Shown: positions 8,085 to 15,569 of the stretch, piece by piece
Position numbering within the stretch: the stretch's first letter is position 1
Layout: every line of letters starts with the position of its first letter
Origin: a virus
Length of the DNA: 20,756 bases
IMG/VR virus record: IMGVR_UViG_3300031608_000064
Location: 1-20,756 of that record
Direction: 5' to 3' (one strand)
Program-made: the position numbers and the translations under genes
Notes under the pieces: generated by a model
Told to the model about the DNA's origin: nothing
Seen by the model: the letters and a program-made list of their open reading frames with translations, nothing else
The model's database searches: none

Positions 8085-8293
8085 TAATGAGACTTTTTGT
8101 AGTCTTGGTAATCTAATAAGAAACCAATAGCAACAAGAACGTTCATGCCTAATGATGCTATGAGTATGTGAACATCATCATAAACATTTGATGTGAGACT
8201 AAGATGCAAGTGTCCAACTGCCCAGAATGGAATGGCCAATTGCTGGCTGATCCAAGATAGTGTGTATCTTATAAAAATAAATTTATTTTCCAT
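8084..8293 (-). CDS. small membrane protein in the methyltransferase-KamA cassette
   Basis: A 69-residue protein from the ATG at 8293 (MENKFIFIRYTLSWIS). A TTG at 8311 would add six residues, but it sits only 2 nt from an AAAGGAG sequence, too close to serve it, and the ATG is too far from it, so the start is uncertain. There are two hydrophobic stretches at about residues 10-30 and 40-58 (HILIASLGMNVLVAIGFLL), with a polar VYDD loop between them and a basic tail. The composition suggests a two-helix membrane protein. It overlaps its upstream neighbour by 11 nt and its downstream neighbour by 1 nt (TAATG), so translation is coupled with the KamA-like gene. No family recognised. Confidence 0.65.
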   Translation of the reverse strand: MENKFIFIRYTLSWISQQLAIPFWAVGHLHLSLTSNVYDDVHILIASLGMNVLVAIGFLLDYQDYKKSH

Positions 8294-9053
8294 ATTTATT
8301 ATAGTATGCAACTCTCCTTTGTATCATCTTTACCCAAGCGGCATGTATCCTATCTGCAATACTAGGTAATTCTAAATCAAAATAACCCTTTAAAATGCCT
8401 CGTAAATACTCTGATCCTTCTACAGTAAAGTAGATATCAGAATCTATTGAGATAGCATTTATGCCAGGGCACATATCATATATACCTGATATCTCTTGTG
8501 ACTTTTCTGCATTGAGTTCTGGCAGATGACCAAGATTCCATGTATATATGTCATCTAACTTTGGATACAACTTTAATTCATCTTCAATTAAATCTACATG
8601 TTCTTTTTCTATGCGTATTCGTTGTGAACACAGTGATGTAGGATTTGAAGGATACTCAATCATTATCCATTTGACATTATCTATACCGTCAAAGACATTA
8701 GGGTACCAGTCGTGGCAATAACCATGAGCAAGTTTTTCATATGAATGACAATGACCTTGCATTAAATTTATATAGCCATTAGCCGTCTGTTCTATGAAAG
8801 TCTCTTTATGCTGTATCAATCGCTGTTCATTAGCCTGTGTACGATCTGGCAGATTATAATGGGCTATCATTCCACCTTCATCTATACCCCCATCATCTGA
8901 ATTACGAAACTTATACTGCCATAATAAGTCTTTGCCTTTTATCCACGAGGGTTCAACATTATGACATAGAGCAATAAGATTTACAAGGTGATTTCCACCG
9001 CCGAATGACGGGTAGACTACAAATATATTATCAGTTTTACCTAACTGTCCCAC
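8283..9053 (-). CDS. phage protein with GGGNH motif, possibly sulfotransferase-like P-loop fold
   Basis: A 256-residue protein starting with GTG, 1 nt after the methyltransferase stop; no other in-frame start is nearby. The N-terminus has a strand-loop-helix pattern (NIFVVYPSFGGGNHLVNLIA) recalling the PSSGGNHLR-type loop of phage and bacterial sulfotransferase-like proteins, where a degenerate P-loop binds the 5' phosphosulfate group of PAPS. The GKT/GKS form is absent. The middle has an HCHSYEKL-HGYCHDWYPN cluster rich in His and Cys. The C-terminus is helical (GILKGYFDL, then AAWVKMIQRR). The sulfotransferase relation is weak and by eye only. It is coupled with the methyltransferase upstream and the membrane protein downstream, so it probably acts with the KamA-like and methyltransferase enzymes. 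Confidence 0.7.
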   Translation of the reverse strand: MGQLGKTDNIFVVYPSFGGGNHLVNLIALCHNVEPSWIKGKDLLWQYKFRNSDDGGIDEGGMIAHYNLPDRTQANEQRLIQHKETFIEQTANGYINLMQGHCHSYEKLAHGYCHDWYPNVFDGIDNVKWIMIEYPSNPTSLCSQRIRIEKEHVDLIEDELKLYPKLDDIYTWNLGHLPELNAEKSQEISGIYDMCPGINAISIDSDIYFTVEGSEYLRGILKGYFDLELPSIADRIHAAWVKMIQRRVAYYNKYGK

Positions 9054-9054
9054 A

Positions 9055-9762
9055 TTATTTAATGTCTAACCCCTGAGCCTTTGTTGCTACAATACAGTAG
9101 TAATGTTCTCTCATTTTCATAGGTTCGCCACCGGGATCATTTGGATTGTCTTGTTCTAAATCAAATTCTAAATTATTAAAATGATCGATTGAGAATCCTG
9201 TACGTTGTAGTAACGCGGCAAGTTGAGTTGATCCAAATATACTATAATGATTTAAATTGTATTCATGCTTACGATCATTATCTGGAGCAGGTACTTCGAT
9301 ATAAATCTTTGCGCCTTGCTTAAGAATACGATTGTATTCCATTAAACTAAAGATAGGATAAGGTGAATGTTCTAATGCATGTCGTAAGAAAATGAAGTCT
9401 ACACTTTCATCATGGTAACCATCTTTCTGTGGTAAGAATGACAAATCATATCCCGCAGTCTTATGTCCTTTTTCTGTGCATATTGCGACATCACCGGGAC
9501 TTAAAGTAACGCCTAAGACATCACTAAAACCACGTTCTTTCATTTCATCTAAGAAGTAACCTGGACCGCAACCTAAGTCTAAGATTTTAGAATCTAGAGG
9601 CAATGCTAATGGATCAATATACGTTTCAACTACTTGAGTAGTCAAGTTTTTATGAAATGGGCTGTCTCCTTCGTCATAGATATGTGACGTATATAGCCAC
9701 TCATTGTAAAACTTTAATTTAATAAGATCAAGTGTGTTGTTAATATCATACGGAATATCCAT
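9055..9762 (-). CDS. class I SAM-dependent methyltransferase
   Basis: A 235-residue protein. Motif I is clear at residues 60-68 (ILDLGCGPG). Further into the Rossmann fold come an acidic motif after the second strand, a motif with VDFIFLRHALEHSPYP (the DxV..x.LEH signature of Methyltransf_11/23) and a beta strand IYIEVPAPDN. The substrate is unknown; the fold is used on small molecules, sugars, lipids and proteins. A Shine-Dalgarno AGGAG lies 7 nt upstream and a late-type box ACTAAATA lies 30 nt upstream, so it is the first gene of a late operon that runs on through the GGGNH protein and the small membrane protein to the KamA-like enzyme. Confidence 0.92.
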   Translation of the reverse strand: MDIPYDINNTLDLIKLKFYNEWLYTSHIYDEGDSPFHKNLTTQVVETYIDPLALPLDSKILDLGCGPGYFLDEMKERGFSDVLGVTLSPGDVAICTEKGHKTAGYDLSFLPQKDGYHDESVDFIFLRHALEHSPYPIFSLMEYNRILKQGAKIYIEVPAPDNDRKHEYNLNHYSIFGSTQLAALLQRTGFSIDHFNNLEFDLEQDNPNDPGGEPMKMREHYYCIVATKAQGLDIK

Positions 9763-9792
9763 TCATCGCTCCTAGTGTGAATTGTATGATAT

Positions 9793-9800
9793 TATTTAGT
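9793..9800 (-). promoter_or_regulatory. late-type box ACTAAATA (methyltransferase cassette)
   Basis: It lies 30 nt upstream of the methyltransferase ATG, with AGGAG between. It is the same ACTAAATA variant as the box before TerL. Confidence 0.5.
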
Positions 9801-9827
9801 GAGGTTTATACTGAGAGAATTATTTCT

Positions 9828-10544
9828 TTATGTCCAAGGACGGAGAGAGTAAAGGGGTTGACCGGCAGTACCAGTTCCTGCTCCAACGCCAGTTGCTTGG
9901 AAACTGGCACCGACTGTATTAGTTGCGGCTCCAATTAATGTAAAGTCAGTTGTACCTAAGGTTTGTATTTCATAGACGAAACCAACTGTCAAAGTACCCG
10001 CAACTCGCGGTGCTGTTCCTGGCTGTGCTGATTGTGTTGCTACGTTTCCAACATACTTAGCAGGTAGATAGTCTAAGTCAGCAGTGTTATCGGCGTTGTA
10101 TCCCGGTAGACTTACGTTGCCACCAATGCCACCTTTTCTATTAAGTTGTGCTACTTGTGATACTCTTAACTCTTGTCTGAATTGTAACGTACTAGCAGGA
10201 GCGTTTGATGTAGATGCTGGTGTAGTAAGAAAGATATCTGTTGCTGGAATAGTTGTTTGTGTTCCGTTATCAAACGTTTCACTAACGATAGAGCCTGCGA
10301 CAAAAGAATCTAGGCCTGTTGCTCCCACAAAGTTTAATGATGCAAGTGTTGCTGTTGGTGCTGTAAGATTGTCTTTATTAGTATCTCTTACTAATGCCAT
10401 ATTGTAGTAATACCCTGCACCCAAACCCTCGGCGCCGATGATGTCACTGTATACATCTGCTATTGTAGTTACTGCATCATTAGGATATCCAAAGATTGTA
10501 ATTAAACCTGTTAAGCCTTTGACTGGTACATTAATGGCTGCCAT
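9828..10544 (-). CDS. virion/tail-fibre-type structural protein
   Basis: A 238-residue protein rich in Thr, Ala, Gly and Asn and poor in charge, as in phage fibre and decoration proteins. The last 60 residues carry a module (GFVYEIQTLGTTDFTLIGAA, then NTVGASFQATGVGAGTG) that recurs in tail fibres and other virion proteins of marine phages. The N-terminus (AAINVPVKGLTGLITIFGYP) has no signal peptide. Its ATG overlaps the preceding stop (TAATG), so it is coupled to the two genes before it. No enzymatic motif. A structural role is inferred from composition and the shared module. Confidence 0.75.
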   Translation of the reverse strand: MAAINVPVKGLTGLITIFGYPNDAVTTIADVYSDIIGAEGLGAGYYYNMALVRDTNKDNLTAPTATLASLNFVGATGLDSFVAGSIVSETFDNGTQTTIPATDIFLTTPASTSNAPASTLQFRQELRVSQVAQLNRKGGIGGNVSLPGYNADNTADLDYLPAKYVGNVATQSAQPGTAPRVAGTLTVGFVYEIQTLGTTDFTLIGAATNTVGASFQATGVGAGTGTAGQPLYSLRPWT

Positions 10545-10930
10545 TATCTTGGGTATCCTTTAAAGCCTTCTACTGGACTTTCTGTATTGACTGATGGTAG
10601 TTCAACTGACTTCATATCACCTGCGTTTAAGTCTTCCCATTCAGAGCCTACTGCTTTGTATGCTGACTTTAACATGTTAGACTCTAGTTCAGTATAAGGC
10701 ACAGCCATGTTACTTGTGCCGATCCAACTTTCTGAATCTAAATCGATGCCGTCATCTGCACCAGTTTTACCGTTTGCTTGTGCTAATGCCATCATTACAC
10801 GATTCAATTCGTAGACTCTATCTCTACCGTCTACATCTTGGAACTTATGCATTCCTCTTGAACCATACCGTTGTCTCTTAGACAGTTTACCTGGGGGATT
10901 ATCTTCGTTTAAAAATTCTCTTGCTCTCAT
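10544..10930 (-). CDS. small phage protein with capsid-targeting-like N-terminus
   Basis: A 128-residue protein. It begins MRAREFLNEDNPPGK, which fits the T4-type capsid-targeting peptide and prohead-protease site (hydrophobic-x-Glu): L7-N8-E9, then D10. The rest is polar and mostly helical with a disordered C-terminus (PSVNTESPVEGFKGYPR). It contains GTSNMAVPYTELESNMLKSA, also seen as a motif-like stretch without known function. The start overlaps the upstream stop (TAATG) and its own stop overlaps the next ATG, so it is translated in step with two virion-type proteins. Packaging into the head is an inference; no family recognised. Confidence 0.75.
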   Translation of the reverse strand: MRAREFLNEDNPPGKLSKRQRYGSRGMHKFQDVDGRDRVYELNRVMMALAQANGKTGADDGIDLDSESWIGTSNMAVPYTELESNMLKSAYKAVGSEWEDLNAGDMKSVELPSVNTESPVEGFKGYPR

Positions 10931-11496
10931 TATGGAGTTTCTTCAGTTGTGATTGTGTCATTGGCCTCAGATGCTAGTTCAGAATCTACGTATCCATCTA
11001 GTGCTAATGGTAGACCAGCTGGTGCGACTCCTTGGAACATGATTGAAGAATTAATAAAATGAAATAATGTTTGCGAACCAACTACGTTTGCAACATCAGG
11101 ATCAACTGTGATTCTAACATTACCAGAAGTGACATCCATGTCATAACCGCTTCCTCGTATTAAAACGTTGCCCCATTGTGTAGATGAGTATGCTGAGAAT
11201 TTAATATTGGCTGAGTTAGCACTTAGTTGTGCATCTAATCTAACATCTTGTTGATCGATAGTGCCTGGGTCATTTGATTTGATAAAGAATGAACCTAATG
11301 TAAATGCGTTTGCAGGGTATTCCCAAATAACTTGGTTCGCTGTGTTACCCGTCGTATATGTATTAGACGATATAACAGCAGTCGATGATAAGTTAGCAAA
11401 GTTATTGTTTATCTTATCAAAGGCAACTCTTAACGGATCGCCAGAACCATCGTTCGGTAACGCTCCGGTATTAATAATTTCGTAATTTACAGCCAT
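10930..11496 (-). CDS. virion structural protein (fibre/baseplate-type N-terminus)
   Basis: A 188-residue protein. Its N-terminus (INTGALPNDGSGDPLRVAF followed by DKINNNFANL) matches a motif found at the start of many T4-like cyanophage and pelagiphage virion proteins, where it precedes beta-rich fibre or decoration modules. The rest is Ser/Thr/Asn-rich and beta-like, ending in an acidic tail (ANDTITTEETP). A late box CATAAATA lies 23 nt upstream of the ATG, with only a weak ribosome site (GGGAT). It is the first gene of a three-gene TAATG-coupled operon. A structural role is likely; the exact location in the virion is unknown. Confidence 0.78.
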   Translation of the reverse strand: MAVNYEIINTGALPNDGSGDPLRVAFDKINNNFANLSSTAVISSNTYTTGNTANQVIWEYPANAFTLGSFFIKSNDPGTIDQQDVRLDAQLSANSANIKFSAYSSTQWGNVLIRGSGYDMDVTSGNVRITVDPDVANVVGSQTLFHFINSSIMFQGVAPAGLPLALDGYVDSELASEANDTITTEETP

Positions 11497-11519
11497 ATGT
11501 TTATCCCAGTCTTATATTG

Positions 11520-11527
11520 TATTTATG
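11520..11527 (-). promoter_or_regulatory. late promoter box CATAAATA (virion operon)
   Basis: It lies 23 nt upstream of the ATG at 11496 that starts the three-gene virion operon. Confidence 0.55.
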
Positions 11528-11548
11528 CGATTGGGTAAGTAACTAATG

Positions 11549-11971
11549 TTATTGTTTTGGTGGAGTGGCTTTCATATTCTCTCTCGCCAATCCATTCATT
11601 TTTTCAAAACTTCGCATACCACCTAGACCTAACATAGATAGAGTAAGAGTCATTAACCCTTCAGTTGCAATCTCTGGTAGAATGATCTCTGCTCCGCTTA
11701 TTTGTACTCCCCAATTAAGTATTGGTGCTAGTACATATGCCCATGCTAATCCGAATGCACATATCCACATGATAGCAGGTCTTGCTCCAGCAACAAAGAT
11801 GCTTGGATGCTTTGCTTGTTCTAAGTTGATTTGATTTTGTTGTAAGTTTGCGTTGTGCAAGACCATTTTAAGTTCATGTTCAAACTCGGCCTTCTTGTCT
11901 TTATCGACAATAAATTTGTCTAGTAATGGAGCCGCTACTCCTATTACTGAGTCTATAATACCTAATCCCAT
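11549..11971 (-). CDS. holin, GTA-type 3TM family
   Basis: A 140-residue protein that fits the 3TM holin family found in phages and gene transfer agents. Residues 1-22 form an amphipathic or hydrophobic N-terminal helix. Residues 25-55 are a charged helix (KKAEFEHELKMVL, then NLEQAKHPSI). Residues 57-87 hold the family hallmark FVAGARPAIMWICAFGLAW with a second hydrophobic run, and residues 103-119 the last membrane helix. The AGxRPxxxW pattern is the most diagnostic part. Holins oligomerise in the inner membrane and time lysis by releasing endolysin; no endolysin is seen in this window. A late box GATAAATA lies 24 nt upstream with AGGAG between, so it is a late gene with a normal leader. Confidence 0.85.
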   Translation of the reverse strand: MGLGIIDSVIGVAAPLLDKFIVDKDKKAEFEHELKMVLHNANLQQNQINLEQAKHPSIFVAGARPAIMWICAFGLAWAYVLAPILNWGVQISGAEIILPEIATEGLMTLTLSMLGLGGMRSFEKMNGLARENMKATPPKQ

Positions 11972-11995
11972 TATATATCTCCTATAATATACTAC

Positions 11996-12003
11996 TATTT
12001 ATC
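11996..12003 (-). promoter_or_regulatory. late promoter box GATAAATA (holin)
   Basis: It lies 24 nt upstream of the holin ATG (11971), with AGGAG between. It is the canonical spaced form with a leader. Confidence 0.6.
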
Positions 12004-12016
12004 AATAATTATTGAC

Positions 12017-13141
12017 TTATGGCTCATAGTATATACAGACTTCCTTAGCAACTTCTTCAATCTCTGCATCAGTCATTTCAGGATAGATAGGAAGACTTAA
12101 TAATGATCGTGTAAGAAGTGTACTGGTACACATAAAATCAGGCTTTACCATATTATCTGCAATTGGTAACTCTGACAATGCTGTTCCATAATGTATCTTA
12201 GTGTCTATATTTTTTTGCGTTAACCATTTACGTATGCCATCACGTTCTGTAGTTGAGTAGATTACAAACTTTGAATCAGCATGAGTCTCAAAGCCTGCAC
12301 TTAGACATCTTAATGGTTCAATATGTGAAAATCTTTCTATGTAGTATTGTCTAATTTGCTTTCTACGTTCTTGCCATTCATCAATGTAGTTTGTTCTAAC
12401 CATCAAATGGGCACAATCTAATTCACTCATCTTACTGTTAGTACCAGAATAGAAATGATGAGGCTTACCGTTGTCTCTCCATTGATTAGCAAATTCATAT
12501 AATGCTTGATTGTTAGTGACGATGGCTCCGCCGTTGCCCGAAGCATTTAGATTCTTAGTAGGGTCAAAACTAATTGCCATTGCTGTGCCGATGTTTCCGT
12601 CTGCAATCAACCAATGTTGTGCTCCGTCTACGATAGCAATGTTATTGTTCAGAACACTTATGCCATTGTCACTCTCTACTGCTACAGTTGGTGCACCAAA
12701 GAGTCCGACATGACATTCAATCTTTTGTAGTTCATCTTCCGCTTGTGGTAAAAGGATACCGTTATGATCTGTATCACACAATTCTACCTTTAGTCCAGCA
12801 CTTAGAAATGCATTCATTGTTGCAGGGTATGTTAGATTAGGAACTCTAATTGTTCTATATGTTTCTTTATCGTATTCCCATTTAGCATAAGGGTCTTGGT
12901 CTGGGGAAGTGTCTCGTTCATAACGAGCAATGATTTCTAATGCTTGTGTTCCACTATGACATAGTACTACATAATGTGCTTTAGTCTTTATCGATAACCA
13001 GTCTTTGAATTTCTGTGCGTATATACCATCGTTAAGGCTACCACTAGATAATACAGAATCTGTGGCGTCTAATAATTCATCTTTGAGATTTGCGTATTGA
13101 CGGTCTAATCCAAAATACTTAATTTTTTGATTTCGGGCCAT
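12017..13141 (-). CDS. DegT/DnrJ/EryC1/StrS family PLP aminotransferase
   Basis: A 374-residue protein of normal family length. The PLP lysine is K196 in SFDPTKNLNASGNGG, the phosphate-binding loop is SGTQALE (63-69), and VDGAQHW (171-177) supplies the aspartate that contacts the pyridine ring. These enzymes transaminate keto-sugars on nucleotide carriers (4-amino or 3-amino sugars). The start overlaps the epimerase gene by 23 nt, a typical coupled pair in which the epimerase/dehydratase makes or rearranges the sugar and this enzyme aminates it. Possible targets are host LPS or virion glycosylation; neither can be read from sequence. Substrate unknown. Confidence 0.92.
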   Translation of the reverse strand: MARNQKIKYFGLDRQYANLKDELLDATDSVLSSGSLNDGIYAQKFKDWLSIKTKAHYVVLCHSGTQALEIIARYERDTSPDQDPYAKWEYDKETYRTIRVPNLTYPATMNAFLSAGLKVELCDTDHNGILLPQAEDELQKIECHVGLFGAPTVAVESDNGISVLNNNIAIVDGAQHWLIADGNIGTAMAISFDPTKNLNASGNGGAIVTNNQALYEFANQWRDNGKPHHFYSGTNSKMSELDCAHLMVRTNYIDEWQERRKQIRQYYIERFSHIEPLRCLSAGFETHADSKFVIYSTTERDGIRKWLTQKNIDTKIHYGTALSELPIADNMVKPDFMCTSTLLTRSLLSLPIYPEMTDAEIEEVAKEVCIYYEP

Positions 13142-14165
13142 ATAATTGTTCCTGCCAATATTCAGAATTGTGTAGCCAGTTATTGTATATCATTAACCCT
13201 TCATTTAAAGTAGTTACAGGATTATATCCGAAATCTTTTTGGGCTTTTTCAATGCTTAGTGCGCCTCGACTAGGGAAGTTTTTATCTTTTTGTTTGACTT
13301 CGATATTACCTTTACCTACAATTTGTTTGACCATGTTAGCGGCATCGTAAAGAGTTACACCTTGTGATTTAGTAAGATTGTATGTTTCATTCTTTGCTTT
13401 AGGACTTGTCGTTGCTTGTACTATTCCTGTTGCAACATCATTAACAAATGTAAAGTCTAGTTTTTCCATCTTACCGTTAACAACTATCTTTTCACCTTTT
13501 AGTGCATTGATAAAGAACTTAGAGATAACTCTGTCACAGACATCTAAGGGCCCGTAGACAGCACTAGGACGAATGATAGTATGATCTAGTCCATACTGTC
13601 TAGTGTAATCTTGTACAAGTAATTCTCCAGCATACTTCATAATTGCATACTGACCTTGAGGATTGCAGTCTTCCCATTCTTCTACGTTATCGGTAAAGTC
13701 TCCGTAGACCATAGATGAACTTATATATGAGAAACGTTTAACTTTATTTTTTCTACTGAGTTCTAACATGTTTAACAAGCCTTCACTCATTACTTTAGAA
13801 CCTGCTGTTGGATCAGCATTAACAACTTTTTGTCTTGGGAAACTTGCAAGATGAATTACACTATCAAACTTTTCTTTTTCAAATAGAGTGCTTAGTTCAG
13901 GGTTAGCAACATCAATTGTATAGATGTTTAGACTAACTGAATCAGTCATGCGTCCGGCAATGCCAAAGAATCTTTCTTTCATTACAGCATCTAGTTCATC
14001 CTTATCTATTATACCGTAGTCAGTTTTAGTATCTAAGATAGCAACTTTGTGTCCTTCATTGATTAATTTAACAACGACATGGGCTCCAATAAAACCTAGT
14101 CCACCAGTAACACAAATGTTTTGTTTTTTTGTTTTCTTAGTTGTTGCCTTCTTCTTAGTTGCCAT
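13119..14165 (-). CDS. NAD-dependent epimerase/dehydratase (SDR family) with Lys-rich N-terminal tail
   Basis: A 348-residue extended short-chain dehydrogenase. A 15-residue Lys/Thr tail (MATKKKATTKKTKKQ) comes first, then the NAD-binding GGLGFIG at 21-27, an acidic residue after the second strand (LDT, D45), HLAS (105-108), the active-site serines SSSMVYGD (149-156) and the catalytic pair Y173-x3-K177 in YAIMK. RPSAVYGPLD is the sugar-specificity loop. Such enzymes act on UDP-, GDP- or dTDP-sugars. It lies between a small unknown gene and the aminotransferase, with which it overlaps. The basic tail is unusual for the family and is echoed by the C-terminus of the protein ending at 14835. Confidence 0.92.
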   Translation of the reverse strand: MATKKKATTKKTKKQNICVTGGLGFIGAHVVVKLINEGHKVAILDTKTDYGIIDKDELDAVMKERFFGIAGRMTDSVSLNIYTIDVANPELSTLFEKEKFDSVIHLASFPRQKVVNADPTAGSKVMSEGLLNMLELSRKNKVKRFSYISSSMVYGDFTDNVEEWEDCNPQGQYAIMKYAGELLVQDYTRQYGLDHTIIRPSAVYGPLDVCDRVISKFFINALKGEKIVVNGKMEKLDFTFVNDVATGIVQATTSPKAKNETYNLTKSQGVTLYDAANMVKQIVGKGNIEVKQKDKNFPSRGALSIEKAQKDFGYNPVTTLNEGLMIYNNWLHNSEYWQEQLYGPKSKN

Positions 14166-14172
14166 GTTAGTC

Positions 14173-14430
14173 CTATTGATATTTTAGTTTAAAATATGTC
14201 ACTTGTTTTTCTGTGAGATACCCTTTGATTGTATACTTATGTCCCATGTAATCAGGGGAATTATCTCTTACCCATTTAGCAGTTGGATCACTATGTTCCA
14301 TAATGTATTTCCCTTCTTCTGTTTGTTGCCATTTATATATAGGGTCTGCGATCATTAAGTCTGGGTCTTCAACATCGCCCATTAAGATTTCAAAACAATT
14401 CACTTCAATGGCTTCGCATTCTTCTTTCAT
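14173..14430 (-). CDS. small protein of unknown function
   Basis: An 85-residue acidic protein, MKEECEAIEVNCFEILMGDV at the start and GHKYTIKGYLTEKQVTYFKL at the end. It is a compact, aromatic-rich sequence without membrane segment or known motif; three Trp/Tyr-containing stretches suggest a folded domain. It is the first gene after the terminator at 14478-14497. A weak sigma70-type promoter ends 7 nt before its ATG. It is followed 7 nt later by the epimerase gene, so it probably heads the sugar operon. No family recognised. Confidence 0.65.
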   Translation of the reverse strand: MKEECEAIEVNCFEILMGDVEDPDLMIADPIYKWQQTEEGKYIMEHSDPTAKWVRDNSPDYMGHKYTIKGYLTEKQVTYFKLKYQ

Positions 14431-14437
14431 CTCTATT

Positions 14438-14466
14438 AGTGTACTTTAAGTTTAACCGTTATGCAA
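14438..14466 (-). promoter_or_regulatory. weak sigma70-type promoter for the sugar operon
   Basis: -35 TTGCAT (14461-14466), 17-nt spacer, -10 TACACT (14438-14443), directly after the UUCG terminator. The ATG at 14430 follows 7 nt after the -10, the same spacing as at 19257-19285, so it might also be leaderless. The boxes are only 4 of 6 matches each. Confidence 0.4.
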
Positions 14467-14477
14467 TACAAAAGGGC

Positions 14478-14497
14478 GAAGGGACCGAAGTCCCTTC
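14478..14497 (-). terminator. UUCG-loop terminator
   Basis: On the - strand a perfect 8-bp stem GAAGGGAC/GTCCCTTC is closed by TTCG, giving the very stable C(UUCG)G tetraloop, and followed by GCCCTTTTG as a modest U-tract. It ends the transcript of the gene at 14515-14817. Confidence 0.8.
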
Positions 14498-14514
14498 TAT
14501 AGTTTACAGAGTCA

Positions 14515-14817
14515 TTATAGACCACTTAGTAATTTATCTGTTTCGGGCTGAACTGCTTCTGCAATTCTTTCTACATTTAGAATAAAATCAATTGCTTGAA
14601 TTTCTTCTTCATGCTCCTCTAACAGTTTACTAACTATAATTTCTACTGTTTCGGTGTCAAGTCCTTGCTTTATGAACTTGTCAATGTTAATGGTTTTTTG
14701 CTTACGTTCTTTTAATCTTAGCACAAGTTTTTGCAAAAACTCTACAGGTATTTTGTGCTTCTCTACCTCTTCCAGGAGTCTTTCCCAGTCCTGTATTGAA
14801 CGAGACTTATCTCCCAT
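14515..14817 (-). CDS. small helical protein, unknown function
   Basis: A 100-residue protein that is almost entirely helical and highly charged (WERLLEEVEKHKIPVEFLQK, later LDTETVEIIVSKLLEEHEEE). It has a strong Shine-Dalgarno AGGAGG 6-7 nt upstream. It lies 17 nt after the conserved protein that ends at 14835 and 17 nt before the UUCG terminator, so it is the last gene of that transcript. The helical, charged make-up would suit an adaptor or scaffold-type role, but that is guesswork. Confidence 0.7.
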   Translation of the reverse strand: MGDKSRSIQDWERLLEEVEKHKIPVEFLQKLVLRLKERKQKTINIDKFIKQGLDTETVEIIVSKLLEEHEEEIQAIDFILNVERIAEAVQPETDKLLSGL

Positions 14818-14834
14818 GGGAGACCTCCTATGTT

Positions 14835-15533
14835 TTACGCTTTTGCTTTACGTGTTGTTTTCTTTGCAGTCGTTTTCTTTTTAGCAGTTGTCTTCTTTGC
14901 TGGTTTCGGCATCATTGCTTTTGCTTCTTTCATCAAACGTTTTGACTCTGCTATAAGTCCTGCGGCTTCAGATTCCATACGTGACGCTTGAGCCATGAAG
15001 TCATTCATTAGCACTTCATCGTTCATAGCCATGTTAGGATCTGCTGGAGCATTCGTTCCTGCACTCGGCATTGGACGATTTTGATCTCCAATTAATCCTT
15101 CTTTTCTGCGTCTAACATCATCAGGTGCCTGCATTCCTAATGAGGAATCTGCTTCTGCTAACTTTCTAGTTGCGTCTGCGCCGGCTGCCATTTCAGTTAA
15201 GATTTTATTCAATTCATCTAAACGAATTGATGTGTTAGGACCGGGTGTCATTATAACATCTTGGGTTCTAATCTTCTTAAGCATTCCTTCTGAGTGCAGT
15301 ACTTGAAGTATGCGTTCTCCAGACTTAGTATACTGTCTGTTTATCGCATCAGCAAGTTGTTCACTGTTCTGACCGATATCACTTTCAATAGTTGCCATCA
15401 AAGGATCATGTATATTTTGATTTAGCAATTGTGTATATGTGACTAAACACATATGTTCTTCATTTGGTACTTGACGGAAAATTACAGCAATCTTACGATC
15501 ACCATGTTTTCCTACGTGTCTTAAAAAACTCAT
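14835..15533 (-). CDS. conserved T4-like cyanophage-type protein with Lys-rich C-terminal tail
   Basis: A 232-residue protein. The first 130 residues (MSFLRHVGKHGDRKIAVIFR, QVPNEEHMCLVTY, DPLMATIESDIGQ, RLDELNKILTEM) follow a conserved protein that I recognise from T4-like marine phages, where its function is not known. The middle is disordered (GLIGDQNRPMPSAG). Residues 180-210 form a helix. The last 25 residues are a K/T/A-rich tail (KPAKKTTAKKKTTAKKTTRK) like that of histone H1 or other nucleic-acid-binding tails. A late-type box lies 36 nt upstream and AGGAG about 9 nt upstream. The tail suggests binding to DNA or RNA, but this is not shown. Confidence 0.8.
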   Translation of the reverse strand: MSFLRHVGKHGDRKIAVIFRQVPNEEHMCLVTYTQLLNQNIHDPLMATIESDIGQNSEQLADAINRQYTKSGERILQVLHSEGMLKKIRTQDVIMTPGPNTSIRLDELNKILTEMAAGADATRKLAEADSSLGMQAPDDVRRRKEGLIGDQNRPMPSAGTNAPADPNMAMNDEVLMNDFMAQASRMESEAAGLIAESKRLMKEAKAMMPKPAKKTTAKKKTTAKKTTRKAKA

Positions 15534-15569
15534 TTTAATATTCTCCTGTAGGTTTTACATTAACAGTAT

